A stretch of 8,504 nt of DNA from an uncultured Burkholderiaceae bacterium (lineage in GTDB: Bacteria > Pseudomonadota > Gammaproteobacteria > Burkholderiales > Burkholderiaceae), in assembly GCA_937871985.1 (NCBI GenBank), contig CALMPB010000058.1, positions 1 to 8,504 of the forward strand. The letters are read 5' to 3'. The notes beneath the pieces were generated by a model. That model ran no database searches, was not told the DNA's origin, and was given only the letters and a program-made list of their open reading frames with translations. The position numbers were made by a program, and so were the translations under genes. This document shows, piece by piece, positions 1 to 6,181 of the stretch (position 1 is the stretch's first letter; each line of letters begins with the position of its first letter).

Positions 1-137
1 AGGCGGTGGCGGTGTTCAAGATCAACGCCAGCGAAATCATCGACCTCGCCTCGCCGCAACTGGAACAGGACAGGCACGACGAAGACGCATACGCCATCGA
101 GACACCGGCGTCGCTTCAATTGGCCTCTCAAGGATAG
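1..137 (+). CDS. Methyl-accepting chemotaxis protein, C-terminal end (5' partial)
   Basis: Reading from base 3, 44 codons run to a TAG at 135-137. The peptide begins AVAVFKINASEIIDLA. From memory this matches the end of the Tsr/Tar cytoplasmic helix (LTEAVAVF...), just after the second methylation helix, and is followed by a flexible acidic tail. Enteric high-abundance receptors end in the CheR/CheB tether NWETF, but this tail ends LQLASQG with no Trp or Phe. The sensor and membrane segments lie outside the window. cheR starts only 9 nt downstream, so the two are almost certainly co-transcribed, and the receptor is a likely substrate of the CheR and CheB encoded next to it. The identity as an MCP end rests on one short conserved stretch plus position beside cheR. 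Confidence 0.82.
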   Translation, partial: AVAVFKINASEIIDLASPQLEQDRHDEDAYAIETPASLQLASQG

Positions 138-146
138 CCGTACTGA

Positions 147-986
147 ATGTCAGTTCCTCAATATCAATTTCTCATTCCTGCCCAACCCGAAGTTGGGCAG
201 GATGATTTTGAGCACGCAGCGCGTCTGCTGAAGCGCCGGGCCGGCATCATGCTGGGCAACCACAAGCGCGAGATGGCCGCCCGCACGCTCAGCACGAGGA
301 GCCGTAAACTCGGCCTGGAGAGCATTGCGCAGTATTTGACGGTGCTCGAGCAAAACCAGTCGTCGCCTGAATGGAATGCATTCATCAATGCCTTTACCAT
401 CAACCACACCGCGTTTTTCCGCGAGCAGCACCACTTTGAAATACTGAGCGAGTTCGTGCGGACCCGCAAGTCGCCCATCAGCATTTGGTGCGCGGCTGCC
501 TCGACGGGGGAAGAGCCCTACACCATCGCGATGACGCTGCGGGAGTCCTTGCAGCGCGCGGACGACAGTGCCTCCATCTGGGCCACCGATATCGATACCC
601 AGGCTCTCGAGCGCGCCCGACGCGGCGTGTACTCGCTGGAGCGCGTCAAGACCGTGCCCGAGCCTTATCTTAAAAAATATTTTCATCGCGGCAAGGACAG
701 CAAGGCGGGGCTGGCGCGGGTCAAGCCGTCCATCTACGACATGATCCGCTTCGAGCAGTTCAATCTGCTGTCGCCTTCCTGGCCGACGGATCAAAAGTTC
801 GATGCGATTTTTTGCCGCAACACCATGATTTATTTCGACAAGCCGACGCAAACCCGTATTTTGGAGCGCTTCGCGTCGGTCATGAAAAAAGGCGGCGTGC
901 TGTTCGCGGGGCATTCCGAAAACTTCACCTATCTGACCAAGGCGTTTCAACTGCGCGGCCAGACTGTCTATACCGTTGTGTCCTGA
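147..986 (+). CDS. cheR: Chemotaxis protein methyltransferase CheR
   Basis: This cytoplasmic enzyme transfers methyl groups from S-adenosylmethionine to glutamates of chemoreceptors, raising CheA activity during adaptation. The 279-aa product is close to the Salmonella length (about 288). The N-terminal helical domain (about 18-95) ends in INHTAFFRE (85-93), a CheR signature. The SAM-binding Rossmann fold follows, with WCAAASTGEEPYTIAM (114-129, the GxxxGEEPY loop), the acidic ATDID (146-150), FDAIFCRNTMIYFD (218-231) and GHSENF (255-260). The beta-subdomain (about 180-201) appears the same length as in Salmonella CheR, the form that docks on NWETF tails. The ATG at 147 has an AAGGA at 130-134, rather far upstream, and lies 9 nt after the receptor stop, so coupling may help initiation. 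cheB follows after 46 nt. Nothing is truncated. Confidence 0.97.
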   Translation: MSVPQYQFLIPAQPEVGQDDFEHAARLLKRRAGIMLGNHKREMAARTLSTRSRKLGLESIAQYLTVLEQNQSSPEWNAFINAFTINHTAFFREQHHFEILSEFVRTRKSPISIWCAAASTGEEPYTIAMTLRESLQRADDSASIWATDIDTQALERARRGVYSLERVKTVPEPYLKKYFHRGKDSKAGLARVKPSIYDMIRFEQFNLLSPSWPTDQKFDAIFCRNTMIYFDKPTQTRILERFASVMKKGGVLFAGHSENFTYLTKAFQLRGQTVYTVVS

Positions 987-1032
987 GTGTCATGGTGACT
1001 GCATTCTGCGTTAATTGTGAAAGGCCCTGCCC

Positions 1033-2091
1033 ATGAAAAAAATCCGTGTTCTGTGTGTGGACGACTCGGCGCTGGTGCGTGGCCTGATGACTGAAATCAT
1101 CAACAGCCATCCCGACATGGAGGTGGTTGCGGTGGCTCCCGACCCGTTGGTGGCGCGCGAGCTCATCAAGGCGCACAACCCCGACGTGCTGACGCTGGAC
1201 GTCGAAATGCCGCGCATGGACGGCCTGGATTTTCTTGAAAGGCTGATGCGGCTGCGCCCCATGCCCGTGGTCATGGTGTCGTCGCTGACCGAGCGCAACT
1301 CCGAGGTCACGCTGCGCGCGCTCGAACTGGGCGCGGTGGATTTCGTGACCAAACCCAAGCTGGGCCTGCGCGACGGCCTGATGGAATACAGCGACCTCAT
1401 CGCCGACAAGATCCGCGCCGCGGCGCATTCGCGTCCCCGTCCGCGCCAGGCGCCCGCGGCCGATGCGGCGCCGGCCAGGCGGCTTACCCATGTGTTCTCG
1501 ACCACCGAGAAGCTGATCGTCATCGGCGCCTCAACGGGGGGCACCGAGGCGATCCGCCAGGTGCTCGAGCCCATGCCGTCCAATAGCCCGGCCATTCTCA
1601 TTACCCAGCACATGCCGGCGGGTTTCACCCGGTCGTTCGTGCAGCGCCTGGACAATCTTTGCGACGTGCAGGTTCACGAAGCCGAGGACGGCCAGCGTGT
1701 GCTGCCCGGGCATGTCTATCTGGCGCCGGGCGGCGTGGCGCACATGAAGCTGGCAAAATCCGGGGCGAACTACGTCGTGCGCCTGGAGGAGAGCGAACCG
1801 GTCAACCGGCACCGGCCCTCGGTCGACGTGCTGTTCCATTCGGTGGCGCAGGTGGCCGGGAAAAACGCCGTGGGCGCGCTGCTGACCGGCATGGGCAAGG
1901 ACGGCGCGCTGGGCCTGCTGGCCATGAAGCAGGCGGGCGCCATTACCTACGCCCAGGACGAGGCGACGTGCGTGGTGTTCGGCATGCCGCGCGAAGCCTT
2001 GCACATCGGCGCCGCCGACGAGGCCTTGCCGTTGCCCAATATCAGTGAACGTTTATTGAAAAGTGCGGGATCGTATGGCCATCGGGTCTGA
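1033..2091 (+). CDS. cheB: Chemotaxis response regulator methylesterase/deamidase CheB
   Basis: CheB removes methyl groups from receptor glutamates and deamidates receptor glutamines. It is activated by phosphorylation from CheA. The 352-aa product has the usual two domains. The receiver domain (1-125) shows acidic D10/D11, phospho-acceptor D56 in LTLDVEMP, S83/S84 and K107 in VTKP. A linker (about 130-157) is rich in Ala, Pro and Arg. The CheB catalytic domain (about 158-345) has S167 in IGASTGG, H193 in TQHMPAGFT and D290 in LTGMGKDGA, which match the known Ser-His-Asp triad. The ATG at 1033 is preceded by a GAAAGG ribosome site (1019-1024). It lies 46 nt after cheR and is followed by a 93-nt gap with a hairpin before cheY. 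All key residues are intact. Confidence 0.97.
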   Translation: MKKIRVLCVDDSALVRGLMTEIINSHPDMEVVAVAPDPLVARELIKAHNPDVLTLDVEMPRMDGLDFLERLMRLRPMPVVMVSSLTERNSEVTLRALELGAVDFVTKPKLGLRDGLMEYSDLIADKIRAAAHSRPRPRQAPAADAAPARRLTHVFSTTEKLIVIGASTGGTEAIRQVLEPMPSNSPAILITQHMPAGFTRSFVQRLDNLCDVQVHEAEDGQRVLPGHVYLAPGGVAHMKLAKSGANYVVRLEESEPVNRHRPSVDVLFHSVAQVAGKNAVGALLTGMGKDGALGLLAMKQAGAITYAQDEATCVVFGMPREALHIGAADEALPLPNISERLLKSAGSYGHRV

Positions 2092-2100
2092 TGCGGGATT

Positions 2101-2137
2101 GGCCCGGGCTCGAGGCGCAAGCCTCTTGCTCCGGGCC
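2101..2137 (+). repeat. GC-rich hairpin between cheB and cheY
   Basis: GGCCCGG (2101-2107) pairs with CCGGGCC (2131-2137). Inside it GC (2108-2109) can pair with GC (2128-2129), leaving a one-base bulge. After a small internal loop GAGGC (2112-2116) pairs with GCCTC (2121-2125) around GCAA, a GNRA-type tetraloop. No U-run follows directly; the nearest T-rich stretch is at 2161-2172. A classic intrinsic terminator is therefore not supported. It could be a partial attenuator or an RNA-stability element separating cheRB from cheYZ. Its left arm begins with a 12-mer that recurs at 4885-4896. Confidence 0.6.
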
Positions 2138-2172
2138 GGAGTTCTTCATCGGGATGGCTGTTTATTATTTTT

Positions 2173-2178
2173 GGAGAG
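2173..2178 (+). promoter_or_regulatory. Ribosome binding site of cheY (supports GTG start)
   Basis: GGAGAG lies 6 nt upstream of the GTG at 2185. No in-frame ATG lies between it and the conserved receiver start, and GTG gives exactly the usual CheY N-terminus ([13 protein letters not shown]). This decides the start codon. Confidence 0.8.
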
Positions 2179-2184
2179 TATCAA

Positions 2185-2574
2185 GTGGTACAGAAAACCA
2201 TCAAAATTCTAGTGGTTGACGACTTTCCCACTATGCGCCGGATCATCAAGAACCTGCTCAAGGACCTGGGGTTCGAGAACGTCGACGAGGCGGAAGACGG
2301 CGCCATGGGCCTGGAAAAGCTGCGCAACGGCAACTTCGATTTCGTGGTGTCCGACTGGAACATGCCCAATATGGATGGGCTGGTCATGCTCAAGGAAATC
2401 CGCGCCGACGCCAATTTGGCGAAACTGCCGGTGTTAATGGTCACCGCCGAGGCCAAGAAGGAAAACATCATCGCAGCGGCGCAGGCCGGCGCCAACGGTT
2501 ACGTCGTCAAGCCGTTCACCGCGGCCACACTCGAAGAGAAGCTGAACAAAATCTTCGAGAAGCTCGAATTCTGA
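2185..2574 (+). CDS. cheY: Chemotaxis response regulator CheY
   Basis: This is the single-domain receiver that carries the signal. CheA phosphorylates it, CheY-P binds FliM at the flagellar switch and changes rotation, and CheZ dephosphorylates it. The product is 129 aa, the same length as E. coli CheY, and every key residue falls at the E. coli number: D12 and D13 (metal site), D57 (phospho-acceptor, [11 protein letters not shown]), W58, T87 (MVTAEA), Y106 (NGYVVKP) and K109. It is therefore the motor-binding CheY type, not a generic receiver. The start is GTG with a good GGAGAG site 6 nt upstream. The gene follows cheB after 93 nt containing a hairpin, and cheZ begins 13 nt downstream, so cheY and cheZ are a tight pair. 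Confidence 0.98.
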   Translation: MVQKTIKILVVDDFPTMRRIIKNLLKDLGFENVDEAEDGAMGLEKLRNGNFDFVVSDWNMPNMDGLVMLKEIRADANLAKLPVLMVTAEAKKENIIAAAQAGANGYVVKPFTAATLEEKLNKIFEKLEF

Positions 2575-2587
2575 GGAGGAAGATGGC

Positions 2588-3232
2588 ATGAATACAGCAG
2601 TAAATTCCGCCGCGGCGGATCATACTCAACCTCCCGAAAACCTGATTCTGAAGATTGCCCAACTGACGCGCATGCTGCGTGAAAGCATGCGCGAGCTGGG
2701 CCTGGACCAGGCCATCAAAGAAGCGGCCGAAGCCATACCGGATGCGCGCGACCGTCTCGACTACGTGGCCCGCATGACCGAGCAGGCCGCCAACCGCGTG
2801 CTGAACGCGGCCGAGGAAATCCAGCCTATGCAAGAGCAACTGCAAAGCCAGGCCAAAAGCCTGGATGCGCGCTGGCAGGCCTGGTTCGATCATCCGGTCG
2901 AGCTCGACCAGGCCCGCGAGCTGGTGGACGACACACGCTCCCTGCTCAAGGAAATCCCCCGGAAAACGCAAAAGGCCCAGGAAAATCTCATGGAGATCAT
3001 CATGGCCCAGGATTTCCAGGATCTGACCGGCCAAGTGATCATGCGCATGCTGGGCGTGATAGGCGCCATCGAAACCGAACTGGTGCAAGTGCTGATCGAT
3101 AACGTCCCGCAGGAAAAGCGCGAGGAAACCCGTTCCTTGTTGAACGGGCCGCAAGTCAACACCGACGGCAAGGTGGATGTCGTCACCAGCCAGGATCAGG
3201 TGGACGATTTGCTGGCAAGCCTGGGTTTATAA
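2588..3232 (+). CDS. cheZ: CheY-P phosphatase CheZ
   Basis: CheZ speeds the dephosphorylation of CheY-P and so resets the motor. The 214-aa product has the E. coli length and is mostly helical, as expected for the long four-helix-bundle dimer. The active-site segment [11 protein letters not shown] (139-149) supplies D145 and Q149, which correspond to E. coli D143 and catalytic Q147. The C-terminal peptide [13 protein letters not shown] (202-214) is the conserved CheY-docking tail, joined by a flexible linker (about 175-200). A strong GGAGGA site (2575-2580) directly after the cheY stop serves the ATG at 2588. Presence of CheZ limits the organism mainly to beta- and gammaproteobacteria and some relatives. 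A receptor gene follows after 98 nt. Confidence 0.97.
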   Translation: MNTAVNSAAADHTQPPENLILKIAQLTRMLRESMRELGLDQAIKEAAEAIPDARDRLDYVARMTEQAANRVLNAAEEIQPMQEQLQSQAKSLDARWQAWFDHPVELDQARELVDDTRSLLKEIPRKTQKAQENLMEIIMAQDFQDLTGQVIMRMLGVIGAIETELVQVLIDNVPQEKREETRSLLNGPQVNTDGKVDVVTSQDQVDDLLASLGL

Positions 3233-3317
3233 GGATTGCCGATCCGGCAGCGTGTCGGGATCATGGCCTTGAAGTTTGCCGGCCAGTATGTTTGTTGCGG
3301 GTCACTTTGAAATTTAC

Positions 3318-3324
3318 AAGGAGG
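3318..3324 (+). promoter_or_regulatory. Ribosome binding site of the soluble receptor gene
   Basis: AAGGAGG, an almost full anti-16S match, lies 6 nt before the ATG at 3331. The reading frame stays open upstream to a TTG at 3292, but only the ATG has this site, so 3331 is the better start and the product is 510 aa rather than 523. Confidence 0.85.
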
Positions 3325-3330
3325 CGGAGC

Positions 3331-4863
3331 ATGAAGCATAAAAACAGGCGCACCCTGGGCGTGTTCAGCTTGCTGCGGCAACTGACGTCGGGGCGGGCCA
3401 CGTTTTCCGACCGGGCCTGGACGTTCAGCCCGTTGGCGTTGCCGCTGTCGCGGTTCTTGTCGGTGGTTCGAAAAGGCCTGGTCTCCATGCGCGAGGCCAG
3501 CATCGACATTGCCCTGAACACCGCGCGCCTGGATTCCCAGGCCCAGGCGTGCCGGGCCATGGCATCCGAACAGGCCGGCGAAGCGCAGGCGCTGGCCGCC
3601 AGCGGCAGCCAGATCGCGGCGCTTTCCGAGCAAACGGCGGCCGGCGTCAACGACATCGCCCAGGCTTGCAGCGCGCAACTGGAGGCCGCCAATAAAACGC
3701 TGGACCAGCTTACCGAGCTGCAGCAGCGCGTGGGCCGCGTCGCCGCCGAAATGGAAACGTTTTCGCAGGTGGTTTCCCAGCTCAGCCAGCGGGCCCAGTC
3801 GGTGGACGACACCAGCCGGCTCATCAAGGACATTGCCCTGCAGACGCATCTGCTGGCTTTGAACGCGGGGGTCGAGGCGGCCCGGGCGGGCGATGCGGGC
3901 AGGGGGTTCGCCGTGGTGGCCAGCGAAGTCGGCAAGCTGGCCGAGCGCGTCAACTCGGCGACGGGCGATATCGTCCGCCATGCCGGCGAAATCCTCGGCC
4001 TCGTCGCCGATACCCGGGGCAAGACCGATGCCATGCATGTGGACATGGCCGCTTCCGAGCGGGTGGTCGGCAGTTTTTCAGGCGACTTCGCGCGTTTCGT
4101 GGATGAGTTCCGCCACATGGATCGGCAAATGGGGCAGGTGGCCCAAAATGTCGCCCAGGTGAACAGCACCAATCACGACATGAGCCGCGCGGTATCCCGC
4201 ATTGCCGTGCTCAGCGCCGATGTTCAGTCCCGCATGGCTTCCATGGGCGATCAGGTGCAGGGGGTGCGCTCCAAGACCGAAAGCCTGCAACGTCAATTGA
4301 CCGCATTGCGAACCGGCGACACGGCGTTCGACTGGCTGGCTTCGACCTTGCGCGGCATGCGCAAGTCGTGCGTCAGGCTGCTCGAGCAAACCCATGCCCA
4401 GGGCGTCGATATTTTCGACCAGCAATACCGGCGCATTCCGGGCAGCAATCCGGCGCGGTACAACACGCTATATGATGCCGTCATCGAGCGGCTTCTCCAG
4501 CAAATGCTCGACAACGTGCTCGATTCCATTCCGGCGGGGATGTATTCGGTGCTTATCGACAGCAAGGGGTATTGCCCGTCTCACAATACCCGCTACAGCA
4601 AGCAGCCCACCGGCGAGGTTGCGCACGACACCGTGCACGTGCGCAACAAGCGTATTTTCGACGATGCCTTCAGCCTGGCGGCCGTGAGGAACGAGCGTGG
4701 GGTCTTGTGCCAGACGCATATGCGCGATACGGGCGAGATCATTACCGACTTTTCCCTCCCCGTGGATGTCGGCCATCGGCGCTGGGGAGCGGTGCGCATC
4801 GGCGTCGATTACAACCGCTTCGAAGAACTGGCCAGCGCCGCCATGGCGAAAGCCGCGGCTTGA
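3331..4863 (+). CDS. Soluble methyl-accepting chemotaxis protein with C-terminal Cache/PAS-like domain
   Basis: This 510-aa chemoreceptor has an inverted layout. After about 50 basic residues with no clear signal peptide or membrane segment comes a long helical MCP signalling hairpin (about 52-325). Its first methylation helix holds [10 protein letters not shown] (96-105), a good consensus with E100/Q101 as candidate sites. Its tip is [33 protein letters not shown] (168-200), including R185, which contacts CheA/CheW in known receptors. From Q101 to R185 the spacing matches recalled Tsr without gaps. The C-terminal domain (about 395-500), with [38 protein letters not shown] and [11 protein letters not shown], resembles Cache/PAS-like sensor domains found after the signalling region in other receptors; that link is from memory. 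There is no NWETF tail (end KAAA). Lying between cheZ and flhB, it probably feeds the same CheA pathway. The ligand is unknown. Confidence 0.88.
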   Translation: MKHKNRRTLGVFSLLRQLTSGRATFSDRAWTFSPLALPLSRFLSVVRKGLVSMREASIDIALNTARLDSQAQACRAMASEQAGEAQALAASGSQIAALSEQTAAGVNDIAQACSAQLEAANKTLDQLTELQQRVGRVAAEMETFSQVVSQLSQRAQSVDDTSRLIKDIALQTHLLALNAGVEAARAGDAGRGFAVVASEVGKLAERVNSATGDIVRHAGEILGLVADTRGKTDAMHVDMAASERVVGSFSGDFARFVDEFRHMDRQMGQVAQNVAQVNSTNHDMSRAVSRIAVLSADVQSRMASMGDQVQGVRSKTESLQRQLTALRTGDTAFDWLASTLRGMRKSCVRLLEQTHAQGVDIFDQQYRRIPGSNPARYNTLYDAVIERLLQQMLDNVLDSIPAGMYSVLIDSKGYCPSHNTRYSKQPTGEVAHDTVHVRNKRIFDDAFSLAAVRNERGVLCQTHMRDTGEIITDFSLPVDVGHRRWGAVRIGVDYNRFEELASAAMAKAAA

Positions 4864-4867
4864 GGCC

Positions 4868-4895
4868 GGGTCCGGGCCTGTCCCGGCCCGGGCTC
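4868..4895 (+). terminator. GC hairpin after the receptor gene, possible end of the che transcript
   Basis: GGGTCCGGGCC (4868-4878) can pair with GGCCCGGGCTC (4885-4895) around a 6-nt loop, giving 11 pairs including two G-U. It begins 5 nt after the receptor stop codon, where a terminator is expected, and an alternative stem, GGCCGGG (4864-4870) with CCCGGCC (4882-4888), overlaps it. There is no following U-run, so intrinsic termination is uncertain. It may instead block 3' exonucleases or act with Rho. Confidence 0.45.
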
Positions 4896-4906
4896 GCCCT
4901 GGTTCC

Positions 4907-4921
4907 GGAGCGGGGGGCTCC
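4907..4921 (+). repeat. Second short inverted repeat after the receptor gene
   Basis: GGAGC (4907-4911) and GCTCC (4917-4921) flank five G residues and form a 5-bp stem. It stands 11 nt after the larger hairpin and is followed by TTAGCC rather than a U-tract. It may help end the che transcript, but the evidence is only the palindrome and its place. Confidence 0.35.
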
Positions 4922-4933
4922 TTAGCCTGAATT

Positions 4934-4973
4934 AAGCGCCTTTATAGGCGTTGCTTCGCCTATCGTGCTTCGC
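4934..4973 (+). promoter_or_regulatory. Palindromic site upstream of flhB, possible FlhDC-type operator
   Basis: ATAGGCG (4944-4950) and CGCCTAT (4957-4963) are a perfect 7-bp inverted repeat with a 6-nt spacer. The flanks extend to AAGCGCCTTT on the left and CGTGCTTCGC on the right. TGCTTCGC also occurs twice in direct orientation (4952-4959 and 4966-4973). The half-site resembles the recalled enterobacterial FlhDC box (AATGGCAGAAATAGCG, present as two inverted copies), mainly in ATAG(G)CG, but here the spacer is shorter than the 10-12 bp I recall. flhB operons are FlhDC-dependent in enterics. The palindrome is seen; the regulator is inference. Confidence 0.4.
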
Positions 4974-4982
4974 GGGCATCTA

Positions 4983-4988
4983 TAGAAT
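4983..4988 (+). promoter_or_regulatory. Possible sigma-70 -10 box for flhB
   Basis: TAGAAT matches the -10 consensus at five of six bases and lies 32 nt before the flhB ATG. At 17 bp upstream (4960-4965) there is only CTATCG, a poor -35, which overlaps the palindrome. That is the arrangement expected of an activator-dependent promoter. A chance hexamer cannot be excluded. Confidence 0.35.
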
Positions 4989-5020
4989 GATGTCGACGAT
5001 GGCACGATTGTGATATTTGC

Positions 5021-6181
5021 ATGGCTGAGGACAGCGATCTCGAAAAAACCGAATCCGCCACTCCGCGGCGCCTGGAAAAGGCGCGTGAGGAGGGGCAGAT
5101 CGTTCGTTCGCGCGAGCTCAATACGTTCATGCTGCTGGCCGCGGGGGTGGCGGCGCTGTGGTTCAACGGCGACTACCTGTTCCGCACGCTGCGCGGCATC
5201 CTGCGCTCGGGACTGTGGTTCGACCTGAGGGTGGGCCAGGATACGGCGGTCATGACCGCCGTCGCGGCCAATTCGGTCTGGCAGGCGGTCAAGGGCCTGG
5301 TTCCCGTGTTCGGCACCCTGGTGGTCGTCGCGGTGCTGTCGTCGGTGGCGCTGGGGGGCTTCATGTTCTCGACCAAGGCGCTGGAGCCCAAGTTCGAGCG
5401 CTTGAACCCGCTCAAGGGCGTGATGCGCATGTTTTCGGCGCAGACCCTGGTCGAGCTGGTCAAGACCTTGCTCAAGGCGGGCGTCATCGGAGTGATAGGA
5501 GCCATGGTCATCATGCACTATCGGGACGAGATGATTGCCCTGATGCATGCCACGCCCAGCGAGGCGCTGGCCAGGGGATTGCAGTTGGTGACCTTGTGCT
5601 GCGCCTTGATCGTGGGGGCCTTGTTTCTCATCGTGGCCATCGATGCGCCGTGGCAGCTCTGGAGCCACTATAAAAAGCTGCGCATGTCGCGTGAAGACGT
5701 CAAACAGGAACACAAGGAAAGCGACGGCGATCCGCACGTGAAAGGGCGCATCCGCCAGCAGCAGCGCGCCATGGCGCGGCGGCGCATGATGTCCGAAGTG
5801 CCGGGCGCCGACGTGGTGATCACGAACCCCACCCATTACGCCGTGGCGCTGGCCTACCAGGAGGGGCAGAGCGGAGCGCCCCGAGTCGTTGCCAAAGGTT
5901 CGGGCCTCGTGGCCGCGCGCATCCGCCAGCTGGCCGAGGAAAACAAGGTTCCCATGCTCAGCGCGCCGCCGCTGGCGCGCGCCCTGCATCATAATGTCGA
6001 GCTTGGCCGGGAGATTCCGGTCGAGCTGTATTCGGCCGTGGCGGAAGTCCTGGCCTGGGTCTATCAGCTTCGCACCTGGAACCCGGGCTTTGGATCCGAG
6101 CCTTCCAGGCCTGCCAATTTGTCCGTTCCCGCCGGCTTCGATCCGCAAGGCGGCGCGGGAACTCTTGCCCATAATTCATGA
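5021..6181 (+). CDS. flhB: Flagellar type III export apparatus protein FlhB
   Basis: FlhB is an inner-membrane part of the flagellar export gate. Its self-cleavage switches export from rod/hook substrates to filament substrates. The product is 386 aa (Salmonella 383). The conserved head AEDSDLEKTESATPRRLEKAREEGQ (2-26) is followed by four hydrophobic segments (about 34-49, 96-116, 153-167, 187-208). The cytoplasmic domain has the linker after 215 and the cleavage motif NPTH at 269-272, the same numbers as Salmonella N269/P270. The tail holds PANLSVP (364-370). ATG 5021 is the only reasonable start, because an in-frame TGA lies at 4988-4990 with no start codon in between. No clear Shine-Dalgarno site precedes it, which is odd for the first gene of an operon. 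flhA overlaps its stop by 4 nt. Confidence 0.97.
   Translation: MAEDSDLEKTESATPRRLEKAREEGQIVRSRELNTFMLLAAGVAALWFNGDYLFRTLRGILRSGLWFDLRVGQDTAVMTAVAANSVWQAVKGLVPVFGTLVVVAVLSSVALGGFMFSTKALEPKFERLNPLKGVMRMFSAQTLVELVKTLLKAGVIGVIGAMVIMHYRDEMIALMHATPSEALARGLQLVTLCCALIVGALFLIVAIDAPWQLWSHYKKLRMSREDVKQEHKESDGDPHVKGRIRQQQRAMARRRMMSEVPGADVVITNPTHYAVALAYQEGQSGAPRVVAKGSGLVAARIRQLAEENKVPMLSAPPLARALHHNVELGREIPVELYSAVAEVLAWVYQLRTWNPGFGSEPSRPANLSVPAGFDPQGGAGTLAHNS

Noticed and set aside
2091..2219. A 42-codon ORF starting at ATG 2091, overlapping the cheB stop (TGATG)
   Set aside because: It runs through the hairpin and into cheY in another frame, has no ribosome site and no recognisable product. The TGATG overlap is probably chance.
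3238..3245. GCCGATCC after cheZ, similar to the sigma-28 -10 box GCCGATAA
   Set aside because: At the required 15-nt spacing (3219-3222) the sequence is GCCT, not TAAA, so there is no -35 half. The match is probably chance.
3263..3310. A 15-codon ORF ([15 protein letters not shown]) before the soluble receptor gene, a possible leader peptide
   Set aside because: No Shine-Dalgarno site, no run of regulatory codons and no attenuator-like structure downstream. It is too short to support.
3292..3330. TTG start at 3292 for the soluble receptor, giving 523 aa
   Set aside because: The ATG at 3331 has a near-perfect AAGGAGG at 6 nt. The extra 13 residues are translated ribosome-site sequence with no conserved character.
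3196..4172. Two long minus-strand frames (280 and 303 codons) opposite the receptor gene
   Set aside because: Both lie over a well-supported MCP reading frame and show no domains. One is Ser/Ala/Thr/Arg-rich, as expected from reading the opposite strand out of phase.
4922..6172. A 416-codon open frame on the minus strand opposite flhB
   Set aside because: It overlaps flhB fully and has the same His/Gln/Arg-rich shadow composition with no family features. FlhB itself is unmistakable.
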